Shown: positions 1 through 6,701, counted from the first letter of the stretch. The stretch is DNA of 10,747 bases from Actinomycetota bacterium (GCA_947475125.1 CANJMX010000037.1:1-10747); one strand, 5' to 3'. The notes: generated from the sequence alone by a model not told the origin. Made by a program: numbers and translations.

Positions 1-92
1 GCATTGTGGCGGGTGCGCGCGTACTTCGCGCCCGGATTCCCCAGGCCGACCACCAGGCGGACCGGCGGCGCATCGGCTGCCGCGTCCGCCAC
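1..92 (-). CDS. pth: Peptidyl-tRNA hydrolase, N-terminal fragment (runs off the window)
   Basis: Pth frees tRNA from peptidyl-tRNA that drops off the ribosome. Only the first 30 codons plus part of another are in the window; the gene continues beyond base 1. The visible protein reads MADAAADAPP and then VRLVVGLGNPGAKYARTRHN, which is the N-terminal signature of bacterial Pth: the GLGNPG turn, the conserved Tyr, and TRHN with the catalytic His and substrate-binding Asn nearby. The chosen start is GTG at 92-90, six bases after the rplY stop, with a purine-rich GGGGAGGAG at the end of rplY as a ribosome site about 9 bases ahead. It lies in the same frame as rplY, separated from it only by TAG and two codons, so the two are surely co-translated from one mRNA. 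rplY-pth is a standard pair, which supports the call. Confidence 0.93.
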   Translation of the reverse strand, partial: MADAAADAPPVRLVVGLGNPGAKYARTRHN

Positions 93-98
93 TGGCCG

Positions 99-758
99 CT
101 ACTCCTCCCCGGCTCCTGCGTCCTCCGACGAGTCGGACTCGACGGCGCCGTCAGCACCCTCTTCGCCGATGGTCTCGACATCGGTGTCGGCCAGGTTTGC
201 ACGGGAAATCATGATCGAGGCGATACCGGCCTCACTGTCGGTGATGATGGTCACGCCGGTGGGCGCCACGAGATCGGACACGTGCACCGAGCCACCCAGC
301 TCAACCTCTGCGATGTCCAGTTCGATGGAGCGCGGCAGGGCATCCGGCAGGGCGCGCACGCGAACGGTGAGCGTGGTCTGGTCGAGAATGCCGCCGTCAC
401 GAACACCCACGGCCGAGCCGATGAGGATGACGGGCACGTCGGCCTCGACCTCGACGGTCAGGTCGACCTGCTGCAGGTCGAGGTGAGTGATGTCGTCACG
501 CACCGGATCGCGATCCCACTGCTTGAACAGCACCGTGCGCGGAGGGTCGGAGTCGATGGTCAACTCGACGACCGCTGAGCGCACACCACCGCGAGCGATG
601 AGGCGACGGACCTCGTACTCGTCCGCGAGGAACGGCAGCGAGTCGCCGCCGGGCTGGTACAGCACGCCGGGCAGGCGCCCGGCCTTGCGAAGACGGCGCG
701 TCTTGGCGCTGCCGAACTCGGTGCGTGTGCTGACAGAAAGAGGAACGTGCTGCGACAT
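99..758 (-). CDS. rplY: 50S ribosomal protein L25, general stress protein CTC type
   Basis: L25/CTC binds the loop E region of 5S rRNA in the large ribosomal subunit. The 219 aa length is that of the long (TL5/CTC) form, not the ~95 aa short form. The N-terminal RNA-binding beta barrel covers about residues 1-98, with the RKAGRLPGVLY motif at 24-34 and THLDLQQVD at 91-99. The TL5 C-terminal beta domain covers about 100-187 with the typical HVSDLVAPTGV stretch at 159-169. The last 30 residues (190-219) are strongly acidic and low complexity, which is common in actinobacterial L25. ATG at 758-756 has AGGAAGG about 9 bases upstream. The gene lies 50 bases after the MMPL gene and 6 bases before pth. 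One variation is LYQPGGD, where many homologues have LYG followed by a short charged turn. The long form and the pth neighbour make this call secure. Confidence 0.95.
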   Translation of the reverse strand: MSQHVPLSVSTRTEFGSAKTRRLRKAGRLPGVLYQPGGDSLPFLADEYEVRRLIARGGVRSAVVELTIDSDPPRTVLFKQWDRDPVRDDITHLDLQQVDLTVEVEADVPVILIGSAVGVRDGGILDQTTLTVRVRALPDALPRSIELDIAEVELGGSVHVSDLVAPTGVTIITDSEAGIASIMISRANLADTDVETIGEEGADGAVESDSSEDAGAGEE

Positions 759-779
759 CGGGTGAAGCCTTCCTGGGTG

Positions 780-789
780 GGTCCGGACC
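780..789. repeat. 10-base perfect palindrome GGTCCGGACC in the rplY leader
   Basis: GGTCCGGACC reads the same on both strands and sits between the candidate rplY start of transcription and the ribosome site. It could be a regulator half-site pair or a small RNA hairpin, but ten-base palindromes of G and C arise by chance in GC-rich DNA. No further symmetry extends beyond it. Confidence 0.3.
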
Positions 790-797
790 GACGGGGG

Positions 798-826
798 AGG
801 ATAGCGACTCAGGGGCCTTCTCTCAC
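798..826 (-). promoter_or_regulatory. Candidate promoter for rplY-pth
   Basis: On the - strand, GTGAGA (826-821, 4 of 6 matches to TTGACA) is followed after exactly 17 bases by TATCCT (803-798, 4 of 6 to TATAAT and fitting the actinobacterial TANNNT rule). A start near 791 would give a leader of about 33 bases including the AGGAAGG ribosome site. The -35 lies inside the last codons of the MMPL gene. This would let rplY-pth be expressed independently of the envelope genes upstream. It is a pattern match only; the two hexamers are imperfect. Confidence 0.35.
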
Positions 827-2938
827 CCCAATCCGTTCATAAAGCTTGCGAAGGGGCTTCGGGGCCCACCAATTCCACTTCCCGAGCAGCGCCATAAGCG
901 ACGGAACGAGCAGTGCACGGACGATCGTGGCATCGAGCAGAACGGCCAGCGCAGTGCCCAGACCGAGCTCTTTGATGATGATGATGCGCGACGTTGCGAA
1001 GGCGCCCATCGCGATGCAGAACAGCAGCGCTGCGGCCGTGACCACGCGCCCGGTGCGCTGCAGGCCGATGGCCACCGACTCGTGTTCGCCCGCCCCACTG
1101 TCGCGCAGCTCCTTGATGCGTGACAGCAGGAACACCGCGTAATCGGTGGACAGCCCAAAGGCGAGCGCCCCGATGAGGATTGGCTGTGTGAGGTCCACCG
1201 CGCCCACCCCGGTGTACTGCAGCACCCCCTCGAGGCGACCATCTTGGAAGATGAGCACGAGCACGCCCAGCGTCGCGCCGAGCGTGAGCAGGTTCATGAT
1301 CACCGCCTTGATGGGCAGGATCACCGATCCGGTCATCGCGAAGAGGGCGACGAGCGTGACCAGCACGATTACCAGCACCGCCCAGGGAAGGTACGAGGCC
1401 AAACTCGCGCGCTGACTGACAAATAGCGACGTAAAGCCACCGATGAGCGCCGGATACGGCCCGGCGCGGGCATCAATGGCATTGACCAGATCCATGCTGC
1501 GCTGGTCGAGGGCCGGCGTCTTGGAGTAGACGTCCACCTGCCACGTGTTGCGCCCCAGATACCGGGCCGGGTGCACCGTCTCCACGTCCGGAAGCGTTGA
1601 CACGCCCTTCGACCAGTCGGCGATCTTCGTTCTGGCCGCCGAGGTGTTGGGCGCGGTGATCGCCGCGAAGATCGGTGAATACCGATCGTCCGGGAACTCA
1701 GCGGTCAGCGTGTCGTCGACCTGGCGGGCTGCCGAGGCCACTGGCAGTGCCTTGGAGTCGGTGGTGGTGAACCGGATGCCGAGCGCCGGCAGCGCCAGCA
1801 GCACCATGAAGGCGCCGCTCGCAAGCGCCACGGCCACCGGCCGGCGCATGACGAACCTCGACAGCCGATACCAGCCGCCCGACTCCTCCACCACATCTGC
1901 ATGCTCGCTGCGTGCCCGCCAGCGCCGGGGCGCAAGCGCGTTGATGCGGTTTCCCAGCAGTGCCAGAACTGCGGGCAGCACCCCCACGGCCACGACGGCG
2001 GCGACCAGGGCCACCATCAATCCCCCGAGCCCCATCGAGAACAGGAAGTTCTGCGGAAAGATCATGAGGCCCGCCAGCGCGGCACCCACCGTGATGGCGC
2101 TGAAGATGACGCTCTTGCCCGCGGTTCGCAGCGTGGCGGTGAGCGCACCCAGGCCCGGGCCGGACCGCGCGATCTCCTCGCGGTACCGCGACACGATGAG
2201 GAGGCTGTAATCGATTGCGAGCCCCAGGCCCAGGCCGGTCACCAGATTGAGCGCATACACGGACACGCCGAAGACCTGGTTGCTGACCCCGAGGAAGAAG
2301 AAACCCCCGAAGATGACGAGTGCGCCCATCACGGGCGGCAGCAGTGCGGCCACCAGCCCACGGAACACCCAGAGCGACACCAGGAAGAGCAGGGGGAAGG
2401 CGATCAGTTCGGCCCGGAGCAGATCCTCGCCCACGATCGCGCTGGTCTCTGCGGCGGCGGTCCATCCCCCGCCCACCTGCACGCCATCCATACGCGAGAG
2501 CTCGTCGTGAAGACGCAGCGCCGCCACCTGCGACTGGCTGTCGTCGATGTTGCCGAAGTACGCGACCACGGTTGCCAGATCGCCATTCCGCGACACCAGG
2601 CCGGCCCTGCCCGGCACCGGCCCCACCACGCGTGCCACATCTGGGTCGGCCTTCATCGTGCTGACCACGTCCGCCACTGCCGCCTGCCCCGCGGGTGATG
2701 CGATTGGCGTTCCGGGGTCAACAATGGCCACGACCGACGGCACGGCGGATGCCCCGGTGGCGGCGACCACGGCGTCCTGCGCCAGTACCGCCTGAGACGC
2801 GGGATCGTTGAAGCCACCCGACGACAGCGATCCGATGAGGGCCGTGCCGATCCCGAGAGCGGCGGCACCCAGGACGAGCGCGATGATGATCACGCGAACT
2901 GGATGGGCCTGCGACGTCCTCGCGATTCGGTCAAGCAC
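809..2938 (-). CDS. MMPL-family (RND superfamily) membrane transporter
   Basis: An inner-membrane, proton-driven exporter of the MMPL/YdfJ type; family members move lipids, siderophores or toxic compounds out of the cell. The 709 aa length is usual. The layout is that of the family: one helix at about 15-35, an exterior domain at 36-175, five helices between 176 and 328, a cytoplasmic link, a helix at about 368-386, a second exterior domain at 387-512, and five helices at 515-685. The two proton-relay Asp-Tyr pairs expected from MmpL3 are present: GLAIDY (D243-Y244) in TM4 and LSTDY (D599-Y600) in TM10. The start is GTG at 2938-2936; an in-frame TGA lies just upstream, so no earlier start is possible, and the ribosome site (GGGATGA) is weak. 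It follows the secreted protein gene by 36 bases in the same direction, suggesting joint expression. Substrate cannot be read from the sequence; no mycolate genes are nearby, so a lipid cargo is only a guess. Confidence 0.92.
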   Translation of the reverse strand: MLDRIARTSQAHPVRVIIIALVLGAAALGIGTALIGSLSSGGFNDPASQAVLAQDAVVAATGASAVPSVVAIVDPGTPIASPAGQAAVADVVSTMKADPDVARVVGPVPGRAGLVSRNGDLATVVAYFGNIDDSQSQVAALRLHDELSRMDGVQVGGGWTAAAETSAIVGEDLLRAELIAFPLLFLVSLWVFRGLVAALLPPVMGALVIFGGFFFLGVSNQVFGVSVYALNLVTGLGLGLAIDYSLLIVSRYREEIARSGPGLGALTATLRTAGKSVIFSAITVGAALAGLMIFPQNFLFSMGLGGLMVALVAAVVAVGVLPAVLALLGNRINALAPRRWRARSEHADVVEESGGWYRLSRFVMRRPVAVALASGAFMVLLALPALGIRFTTTDSKALPVASAARQVDDTLTAEFPDDRYSPIFAAITAPNTSAARTKIADWSKGVSTLPDVETVHPARYLGRNTWQVDVYSKTPALDQRSMDLVNAIDARAGPYPALIGGFTSLFVSQRASLASYLPWAVLVIVLVTLVALFAMTGSVILPIKAVIMNLLTLGATLGVLVLIFQDGRLEGVLQYTGVGAVDLTQPILIGALAFGLSTDYAVFLLSRIKELRDSGAGEHESVAIGLQRTGRVVTAAALLFCIAMGAFATSRIIIIKELGLGTALAVLLDATIVRALLVPSLMALLGKWNWWAPKPLRKLYERIGVREGP

Positions 2939-2974
2939 GGATCATCCCGGATGCGTTGCGAACAAGGGCGCAGC

Positions 2975-5209
2975 CTACGGCAGGCGTGCCTGCCATTCCG
3001 AAAGGAACGGGCGCGCGGCGTCGCCGAGACGGTACGCGCCCACTCCATTGGCCACCATCGCACGACCGCTGGATGTGGATTCGGCCATCTGCCACGCGCA
3101 CCGCTGGGGAGTCACGCACCCGCTGGGCAGGCGTCCGGCGGGATACGCGGCGCTGCCGGTCATCAAGAGGTGCAGGTGGGTGGGGTCGCCTCCTGCGCGG
3201 CGGTACTCGGCGGTCATCGACGACGGTGCCCGGGTCCATTCACGAACCGAGAAGGGTGATGTCACGCCCTCCGCAGTTCCGTGGTACATCTCCATCCAGA
3301 CTCCGCCCACGCGGGCCAGGCCTGCCATCACGGTGCGGTAGGTACGGAAGTGGGGCTTGCCGTCGCGGCCCAGGTTGTGGTTGGGACCACTCCCCGCCGC
3401 AATCGCGGTACTCATGGCCGGAGCGAGGTACACGTTGACCCGCGATGCCCACGTTCCCCCATATGGCGAGGGTTCATCGAGGGCGGCAAATGCGGCTGCC
3501 AGACGTGAGGAGAGCGCGGACGCATCGGCCACAGGGACCCTGCCGCCCACCACCATCGGCGCAGCGGGGTCGGCAGCCGCCGGGATGATCTCGTCGAGCC
3601 CCACCACATGCGACGGGGCGTCATCGATGGCGGTGCGGATGACGTCGGCCATCTCGCCCGGGGACAGGTCCATGAGCTCATCGATGGTCACCTTCCCCAC
3701 CATCCACTGCTCGTCGGCCGCACCGAACAGTGCGCTGGTGGACGGCTCCTGACGCCGGGCGCCCTGCGCACCGGAAAGCCCGGCGGCACCGTCGGACGGG
3801 CGCACGATGTCGCGCACTGCGGTGTCCATGTCGTAGAGCATTGCGGTCGCATGTGATCGCATGCGCGTGGTGACCCGTGCGGTCTCCGCGGCGCGGGTGC
3901 GGGCCGCAGCAGGGAGCGAAAGGGTGACGGTGGTCGTCTCACCGCTCACAGCCCCGGCCACCGGATGCGCGGTCAACGTTGCCCCGGCGACGGCACGGAC
4001 CCCCCCGGGGATACGCACGAGCGTCTGCCCCGCGCCGAGCCACACGGCCACTGATGAAACGGCCGCGCCGCGATTGGTAACGATGAACGTGACCTCGGCA
4101 GGGCGACTGAGGTCCACGGCCACGCGGGCTGCACCGCCCGCGGGCGCCAGCACCGTGAGCGCAGTGATGCGTGGCGGTGTGCTCTCCACGACGCGGGGCG
4201 CAGGCGTGCGGGGTGTCGGGCCGGCGGGGTTCGAAGGAGCGCCCGGGGTGGTTGCGTGGGCCTCGATGGCCACGCCCACCGCATCGGAGCAGTTGCCCAC
4301 CCGGTCGCAGGCCCGCAGGTAGAGCGTGCCGCCCGCGTCAGCTGCCGCCACCGCCACGCGCATACCGGTTGCCGACGCCCAGCCGCTCTGCATCCCCCCC
4401 TTCGACAGGAGCGACCACTCATACGTGGTGGTGCCAGACCCTTGGTCGTACGACGCACCGAGCGCCACCGCCCCACCACTGGAATCCACCGTGATGCTCT
4501 TGGACGACACAGACGGCACAGCGGGAGGGTCGACATCGCTGAGGAGCGACATGGTTGTGGTGGCTCCTGTCAGGCCGGAACTCGATCGCCGGTACGCCTG
4601 CACCGAAATGACATTGGATGTGGGAATCGCGACCGGCGCCTGGGCCTCGGTGCCCCAGATGCCACTCGGTGCCTGGAACCGCACATACGACGTACCCGAG
4701 ATGCCATCACCCATGGCGCGGGCCACGCTGACCGTCTGGCCGCCCACGATTGCCCGCCAGCCGTCGGCCGTGATGCGTGTGCCGGACAACGTGATGGTGG
4801 GAGCCGCGGAACGCGTGATGACGATCGGCGTCGCGGCGTCGCACCAGTCCACCGCCCCGGTCGGCGGGGTGAGCTCAACCCGCCACGACCACGAGCCGGT
4901 GGTCAGGCCCGGGATTGTCGTGGCGGTCGTTCTGGTTCCCGCGGTGCGAAATCCGCTGACCGTCGCCAGCTGGCTCCAGGCCGCGCTGCTGCCGTACGGC
5001 CGCGCGAGGATGCGAGCGGATCCATTTGATGCCCACGTGCCGGGGAGGGTCCACTGGAACGAGGCGCGGTCGGGAGAGGACAGCGAAACGGCACCGGTTG
5101 TGCAGGCGGTGCCGACCGCGCCCGCCGACGACGCCAGCATGCCGCCCATGCAGAGCAGTGCCGCCGCGAGCCCGATGGACCGAACGGAATTGAGGAATGG
5201 GGAGTGCAC
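2975..5209 (-). CDS. Large secreted multidomain protein of unknown function
   Basis: I do not recognise this as a named family. It has 744 aa. Residues 1-31 form a Sec signal peptide (Arg10, hydrophobic 12-27, SSAGA before V32 as a signal peptidase I site). Two beta-rich, Ig/fibronectin-like stretches follow at about 36-132 and 135-318; Cys36 and Cys123 bracket the first, and the second ends with CDRVGNC (Cys301, Cys307). A Pro/Thr-rich linker at about 319-346 leads to a third beta stretch at 347-433. The C-terminal part, about 455-744, is a different mixed alpha/beta domain with VVGLDEIIP (535-543), YLAPAM, WMEMYHG (638-644) and a cysteine pair Cys698/Cys704. It might be a glycosidase-like barrel, but I cannot show that. 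Start is GTG at 5209-5207 with AAGGGAG 9 bases upstream. The gene lies between the lysyl oxidase and MMPL genes. The mature part has only four lysines. Confidence 0.85.
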   Translation of the reverse strand: MHSPFLNSVRSIGLAAALLCMGGMLASSAGAVGTACTTGAVSLSSPDRASFQWTLPGTWASNGSARILARPYGSSAAWSQLATVSGFRTAGTRTTATTIPGLTTGSWSWRVELTPPTGAVDWCDAATPIVITRSAAPTITLSGTRITADGWRAIVGGQTVSVARAMGDGISGTSYVRFQAPSGIWGTEAQAPVAIPTSNVISVQAYRRSSSGLTGATTTMSLLSDVDPPAVPSVSSKSITVDSSGGAVALGASYDQGSGTTTYEWSLLSKGGMQSGWASATGMRVAVAAADAGGTLYLRACDRVGNCSDAVGVAIEAHATTPGAPSNPAGPTPRTPAPRVVESTPPRITALTVLAPAGGAARVAVDLSRPAEVTFIVTNRGAAVSSVAVWLGAGQTLVRIPGGVRAVAGATLTAHPVAGAVSGETTTVTLSLPAAARTRAAETARVTTRMRSHATAMLYDMDTAVRDIVRPSDGAAGLSGAQGARRQEPSTSALFGAADEQWMVGKVTIDELMDLSPGEMADVIRTAIDDAPSHVVGLDEIIPAAADPAAPMVVGGRVPVADASALSSRLAAAFAALDEPSPYGGTWASRVNVYLAPAMSTAIAAGSGPNHNLGRDGKPHFRTYRTVMAGLARVGGVWMEMYHGTAEGVTSPFSVREWTRAPSSMTAEYRRAGGDPTHLHLLMTGSAAYPAGRLPSGCVTPQRCAWQMAESTSSGRAMVANGVGAYRLGDAARPFLSEWQARLP
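2979..2994 (-). terminator. Perfect hairpin at the end of the secreted protein gene
   Basis: GGCAGG, a CGTG loop and CCTGCC form a perfect 6-base stem within the last five codons of the secreted protein gene, ending one base before its TAG stop. There is no U-tract after it on the - strand. It could weaken transcription into the MMPL gene or protect the 3' end of a processed message, or it could be a chance result of GC-rich coding. Confidence 0.3.
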
Positions 5210-5295
5210 ACACCCATGCTCCCTTTACTCCCCAATGGAGTGGGGCCTACCTACCCCATCGCTTACCGGCGGGGTGGCAAGTCCTTACAAATCGT
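5210..5295 (-). promoter_or_regulatory. Structured leader of the secreted protein gene (four alternating C/G blocks)
   Basis: The 86 bases between the lysyl oxidase stop and the GTG of the secreted protein gene hold, in transcript order, CCCC (5274-5271), GGGG (5257-5254), CCCC (5245-5242) and GGGG (5233-5230). Neighbouring blocks can pair as ACCCC/GGGGT with a 13-base loop, as GGGG/CCCC with an 8-base loop, or as CCCCA/TGGGG with a 6-base loop, and these pairings exclude one another. The ribosome site AAGGGAG (5225-5219) lies just after the last block, and CTCC inside the last loop could pair with its GGAG. The layout resembles an attenuator or switch. I see no convincing promoter here and cannot name a known riboswitch. 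Confidence 0.4.
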
Positions 5296-6135
5296 TCACG
5301 GACCGGCCGTGGGGACGCATGGCTGGTCAGGCGCGCCGCTGGTGGCCGCGCATTCGGCGAGCGTCGTCACGGACGGAACCTTTCCCCGACCCGCTGTGGC
5401 GCCGATCTCGATGAGGGTTGATGCAACGTCATCTGAGCGGTCGCCAACCACGAGCCGCTTCTGAGGATCGGCCCGGTGCACCACCACGTAGCGGCCCGTT
5501 GGCACGTTCGTGATGTCGATGTACTGGAACTCGAGATATGCGGCGTAGTCGTCGGCGTACCCGACGTCGATACCCATACGCATGCGCGTGAGCCCGGGGA
5601 GGAACCGGCCGCAGTTGGTGTTGATGGCCGGTACCGCGGGCGCGCCCGGCACCGGCGGCTCCATCGCGAAGCGGCTGCCCAAGCAGAACCCCACCTTGTG
5701 CCCCTCGCTCACGAGCGCGCCGCTTACGGGGTCGCGCAACTCGAAGGCGTCGAACTGCAGGAAGTGCCAGTGGTTATGGCCGAATGGCGTGTACCGCATA
5801 CCGCCCGCGATCGGCAGGCGCACCCGGGTGCCATCTGTCTGCACGATCTCCTGAGTGACAGTCATCACAGCGTGGCGACGGTCGCGGGTCCCGTTGAGGA
5901 TGAGCGGCCCCTGCCCGCCGTTGCCGACGGCCGACGCAAATGTGAGCACCACACGTCCGTGCGGCGCGGTGCGCGCCGAAATACCGTACGGCGGCAGCTG
6001 GTGAAGATCGGGGAGCAGGCCACGATCGGTAACCACACCACCCACGGCTGCGGTGACCACCGCCCCGAGCGCCACGACCATTGCGGCGATGAGCCCGGCG
6101 AGCACGCGTGGGCGCGTTACGGATCGATGGGGCAT
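5296..6135 (-). CDS. Lysyl oxidase-like copper amine oxidase, membrane-anchored or secreted
   Basis: Lysyl oxidases oxidise peptidyl lysine to an aldehyde with O2, using copper and a lysine tyrosylquinone cofactor. From ATG at 6135 the protein has 279 aa: a basic N-terminus, one hydrophobic segment at about 11-35 (signal peptide or anchor), then the oxidase domain at about 45-235. HNHWH (H120, H122, H124) matches the copper-ligand motif. EGHKVGFCL (144-152) matches the region of the human enzyme that holds the cofactor lysine, giving K147. YADDYAAY followed by QYIDITNVP matches the cofactor-tyrosine region, giving Y197. Cysteines are at 151, 175, 262 and 273. A longer frame opens at 6198, but it would overlap the ppa start and put 21 non-conserved residues before the hydrophobic segment. 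There is no ribosome site at 6135; a leaderless promoter pattern fits instead. Next gene downstream is the large secreted protein. Substrate is unknown. Confidence 0.85.
   Translation of the reverse strand: MPHRSVTRPRVLAGLIAAMVVALGAVVTAAVGGVVTDRGLLPDLHQLPPYGISARTAPHGRVVLTFASAVGNGGQGPLILNGTRDRRHAVMTVTQEIVQTDGTRVRLPIAGGMRYTPFGHNHWHFLQFDAFELRDPVSGALVSEGHKVGFCLGSRFAMEPPVPGAPAVPAINTNCGRFLPGLTRMRMGIDVGYADDYAAYLEFQYIDITNVPTGRYVVVHRADPQKRLVVGDRSDDVASTLIEIGATAGRGKVPSVTTLAECAATSGAPDQPCVPTAGP
5297..5311 (-). terminator. Perfect hairpin over the lysyl oxidase stop codon
   Basis: CACGG, a 5-base loop (ACCGG) and CCGTG form a perfect 5-base stem that includes part of the TGA stop of the lysyl oxidase gene. 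No U-tract follows. It is a weak terminator at best; its place over a stop codon is like the hairpins at 2979-2994 and 6677-6701. Confidence 0.25.
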
Positions 6136-6141
6136 GTGCCA

Positions 6142-6170
6142 AGGGTATTGCACGTTCGGGGGGCCGTCAG
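6142..6170 (-). promoter_or_regulatory. Candidate leaderless promoter of the lysyl oxidase gene
   Basis: On the - strand CTGACG (6170-6165) is followed after 17 bases by TACCCT (6147-6142), which fits the TANNNT -10 rule. Six bases later comes the ATG at 6135, so transcription would begin at or next to the A of the start codon. This agrees with the absence of any ribosome site. The interval of 61 bases between this ATG and the ppa ATG must also carry the ppa promoter, for which I see no clear hexamers. Confidence 0.4.
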
Positions 6171-6196
6171 GCGCGCAGGGTGCCACCATCGCGCCC

Positions 6197-6685
6197 ATGC
6201 CAAGTGACGACGACGTGATGGTTCAGGTGGAGATCCCCGCGGGGTCCCGCAACAAATACGAGCTGGACGAGGAGAGCGGTCGCATCATGCTCGACCGCAT
6301 GCTCTTTACGGCCATGCGGTACCCGGCCGACTACGGCTATATCGAAGGGACCCTTGCCGAAGATGGTGACCCTCTCGATGCCCTGGTGCTGCTGGGAGAG
6401 CCCACGTTCCCCGGCTGCTGGATCCGCGCGCGCCCAGTGGCGGTGTTCCACATGAGCGATGAGAAGGGACACGACGAGAAGGTCATCCTCGTGCCGCTGA
6501 AGGACCCGCAGTGGTCGGCCATCGAGGACATCACCGACGTCAACCCCAACCTGCTCAACGAGATTGAGCACTTCTTCACCGTCTACAAGGACCTGGAGCC
6601 GGGCGAGACCGAGGTGCGCGGCTGGGGAGATCGCGCCGAGGCGCTGGACATCATCCACACCTGCCGGGAGCGCGCCACCACCTAG
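6197..6685 (+). CDS. ppa: Inorganic pyrophosphatase, family I
   Basis: A soluble Mg-dependent enzyme that splits pyrophosphate into two phosphates (EC 3.6.1.1), pulling biosynthetic reactions forward. The 162 aa length fits the prokaryotic hexameric form. Visible active-site residues are K20 and E22 (SRNKYE), R34, Y46 in YPADYGYIE, the signature EDGDPLD with D56, D58 and D61, then D88, D93 and K95 in DEKGHDEK, and Y130-K131 in FFTVYKDLE. All match the E. coli enzyme pattern. The start is ATG at 6197; the frame is open further upstream but this ATG gives the normal family length, and ATG at 6218 is an alternative just ahead of the conserved VQVEIPAGSRN. No strong ribosome site precedes either. 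It is the only + strand gene here, divergent from the lysyl oxidase gene and convergent with the transporter gene, whose stop lies 15 bases away. Confidence 0.96.
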   Translation: MPSDDDVMVQVEIPAGSRNKYELDEESGRIMLDRMLFTAMRYPADYGYIEGTLAEDGDPLDALVLLGEPTFPGCWIRARPVAVFHMSDEKGHDEKVILVPLKDPQWSAIEDITDVNPNLLNEIEHFFTVYKDLEPGETEVRGWGDRAEALDIIHTCRERATT

Positions 6686-6701
6686 CCCCCGGGCAGGTGG
6701 T
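6677..6701. terminator. Bidirectional hairpin between ppa and the MFS gene
   Basis: ACCACCT (6677-6683) and AGGTGGT (6695-6701) are perfect inverted repeats, and GCC/GGC inside them extend the stem to 10 pairs with one unpaired A and a CCCG loop. The repeat contains the ppa TAG stop (6683-6685) and the final base of the MFS TAA stop (6703-6701). There is no T-tract on either side, so it is not a classical rho-independent terminator; actinobacterial terminators often lack one. Its place between convergent genes makes a two-way terminator the best reading. Confidence 0.65.

Noticed and set aside
1901..2698. Long open frame on the + strand opposite the MMPL gene
   Set aside because: It is antisense to a clear transporter gene, rich in His, Arg and Gln as expected for the complement of GC-rich codons, and shows no domain or ribosome site.
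5148..5152. Cys20 of the secreted protein as a lipoprotein cysteine
   Set aside because: The residues before it (ALL) do not form a lipobox, and a normal signal peptidase I site follows at SSAGA.
5246..5269. GGTAGGTAGG-like string recalling the 3' part of the c-di-GMP-I riboswitch
   Set aside because: Only a short piece matches. The 5' half of that aptamer, with its GCAAA and GNRA loop features, is not found in the leader.
4326..5414. Long + strand open frame opposite the secreted protein gene
   Set aside because: It crosses two - strand genes and their leader, has no recognisable motif, and stays open because of high GC content.
6136..6198. Longer lysyl oxidase frame starting at 6198
   Set aside because: It would add 21 residues with no conservation before the hydrophobic segment, overlap the ppa ATG, and has no ribosome site.
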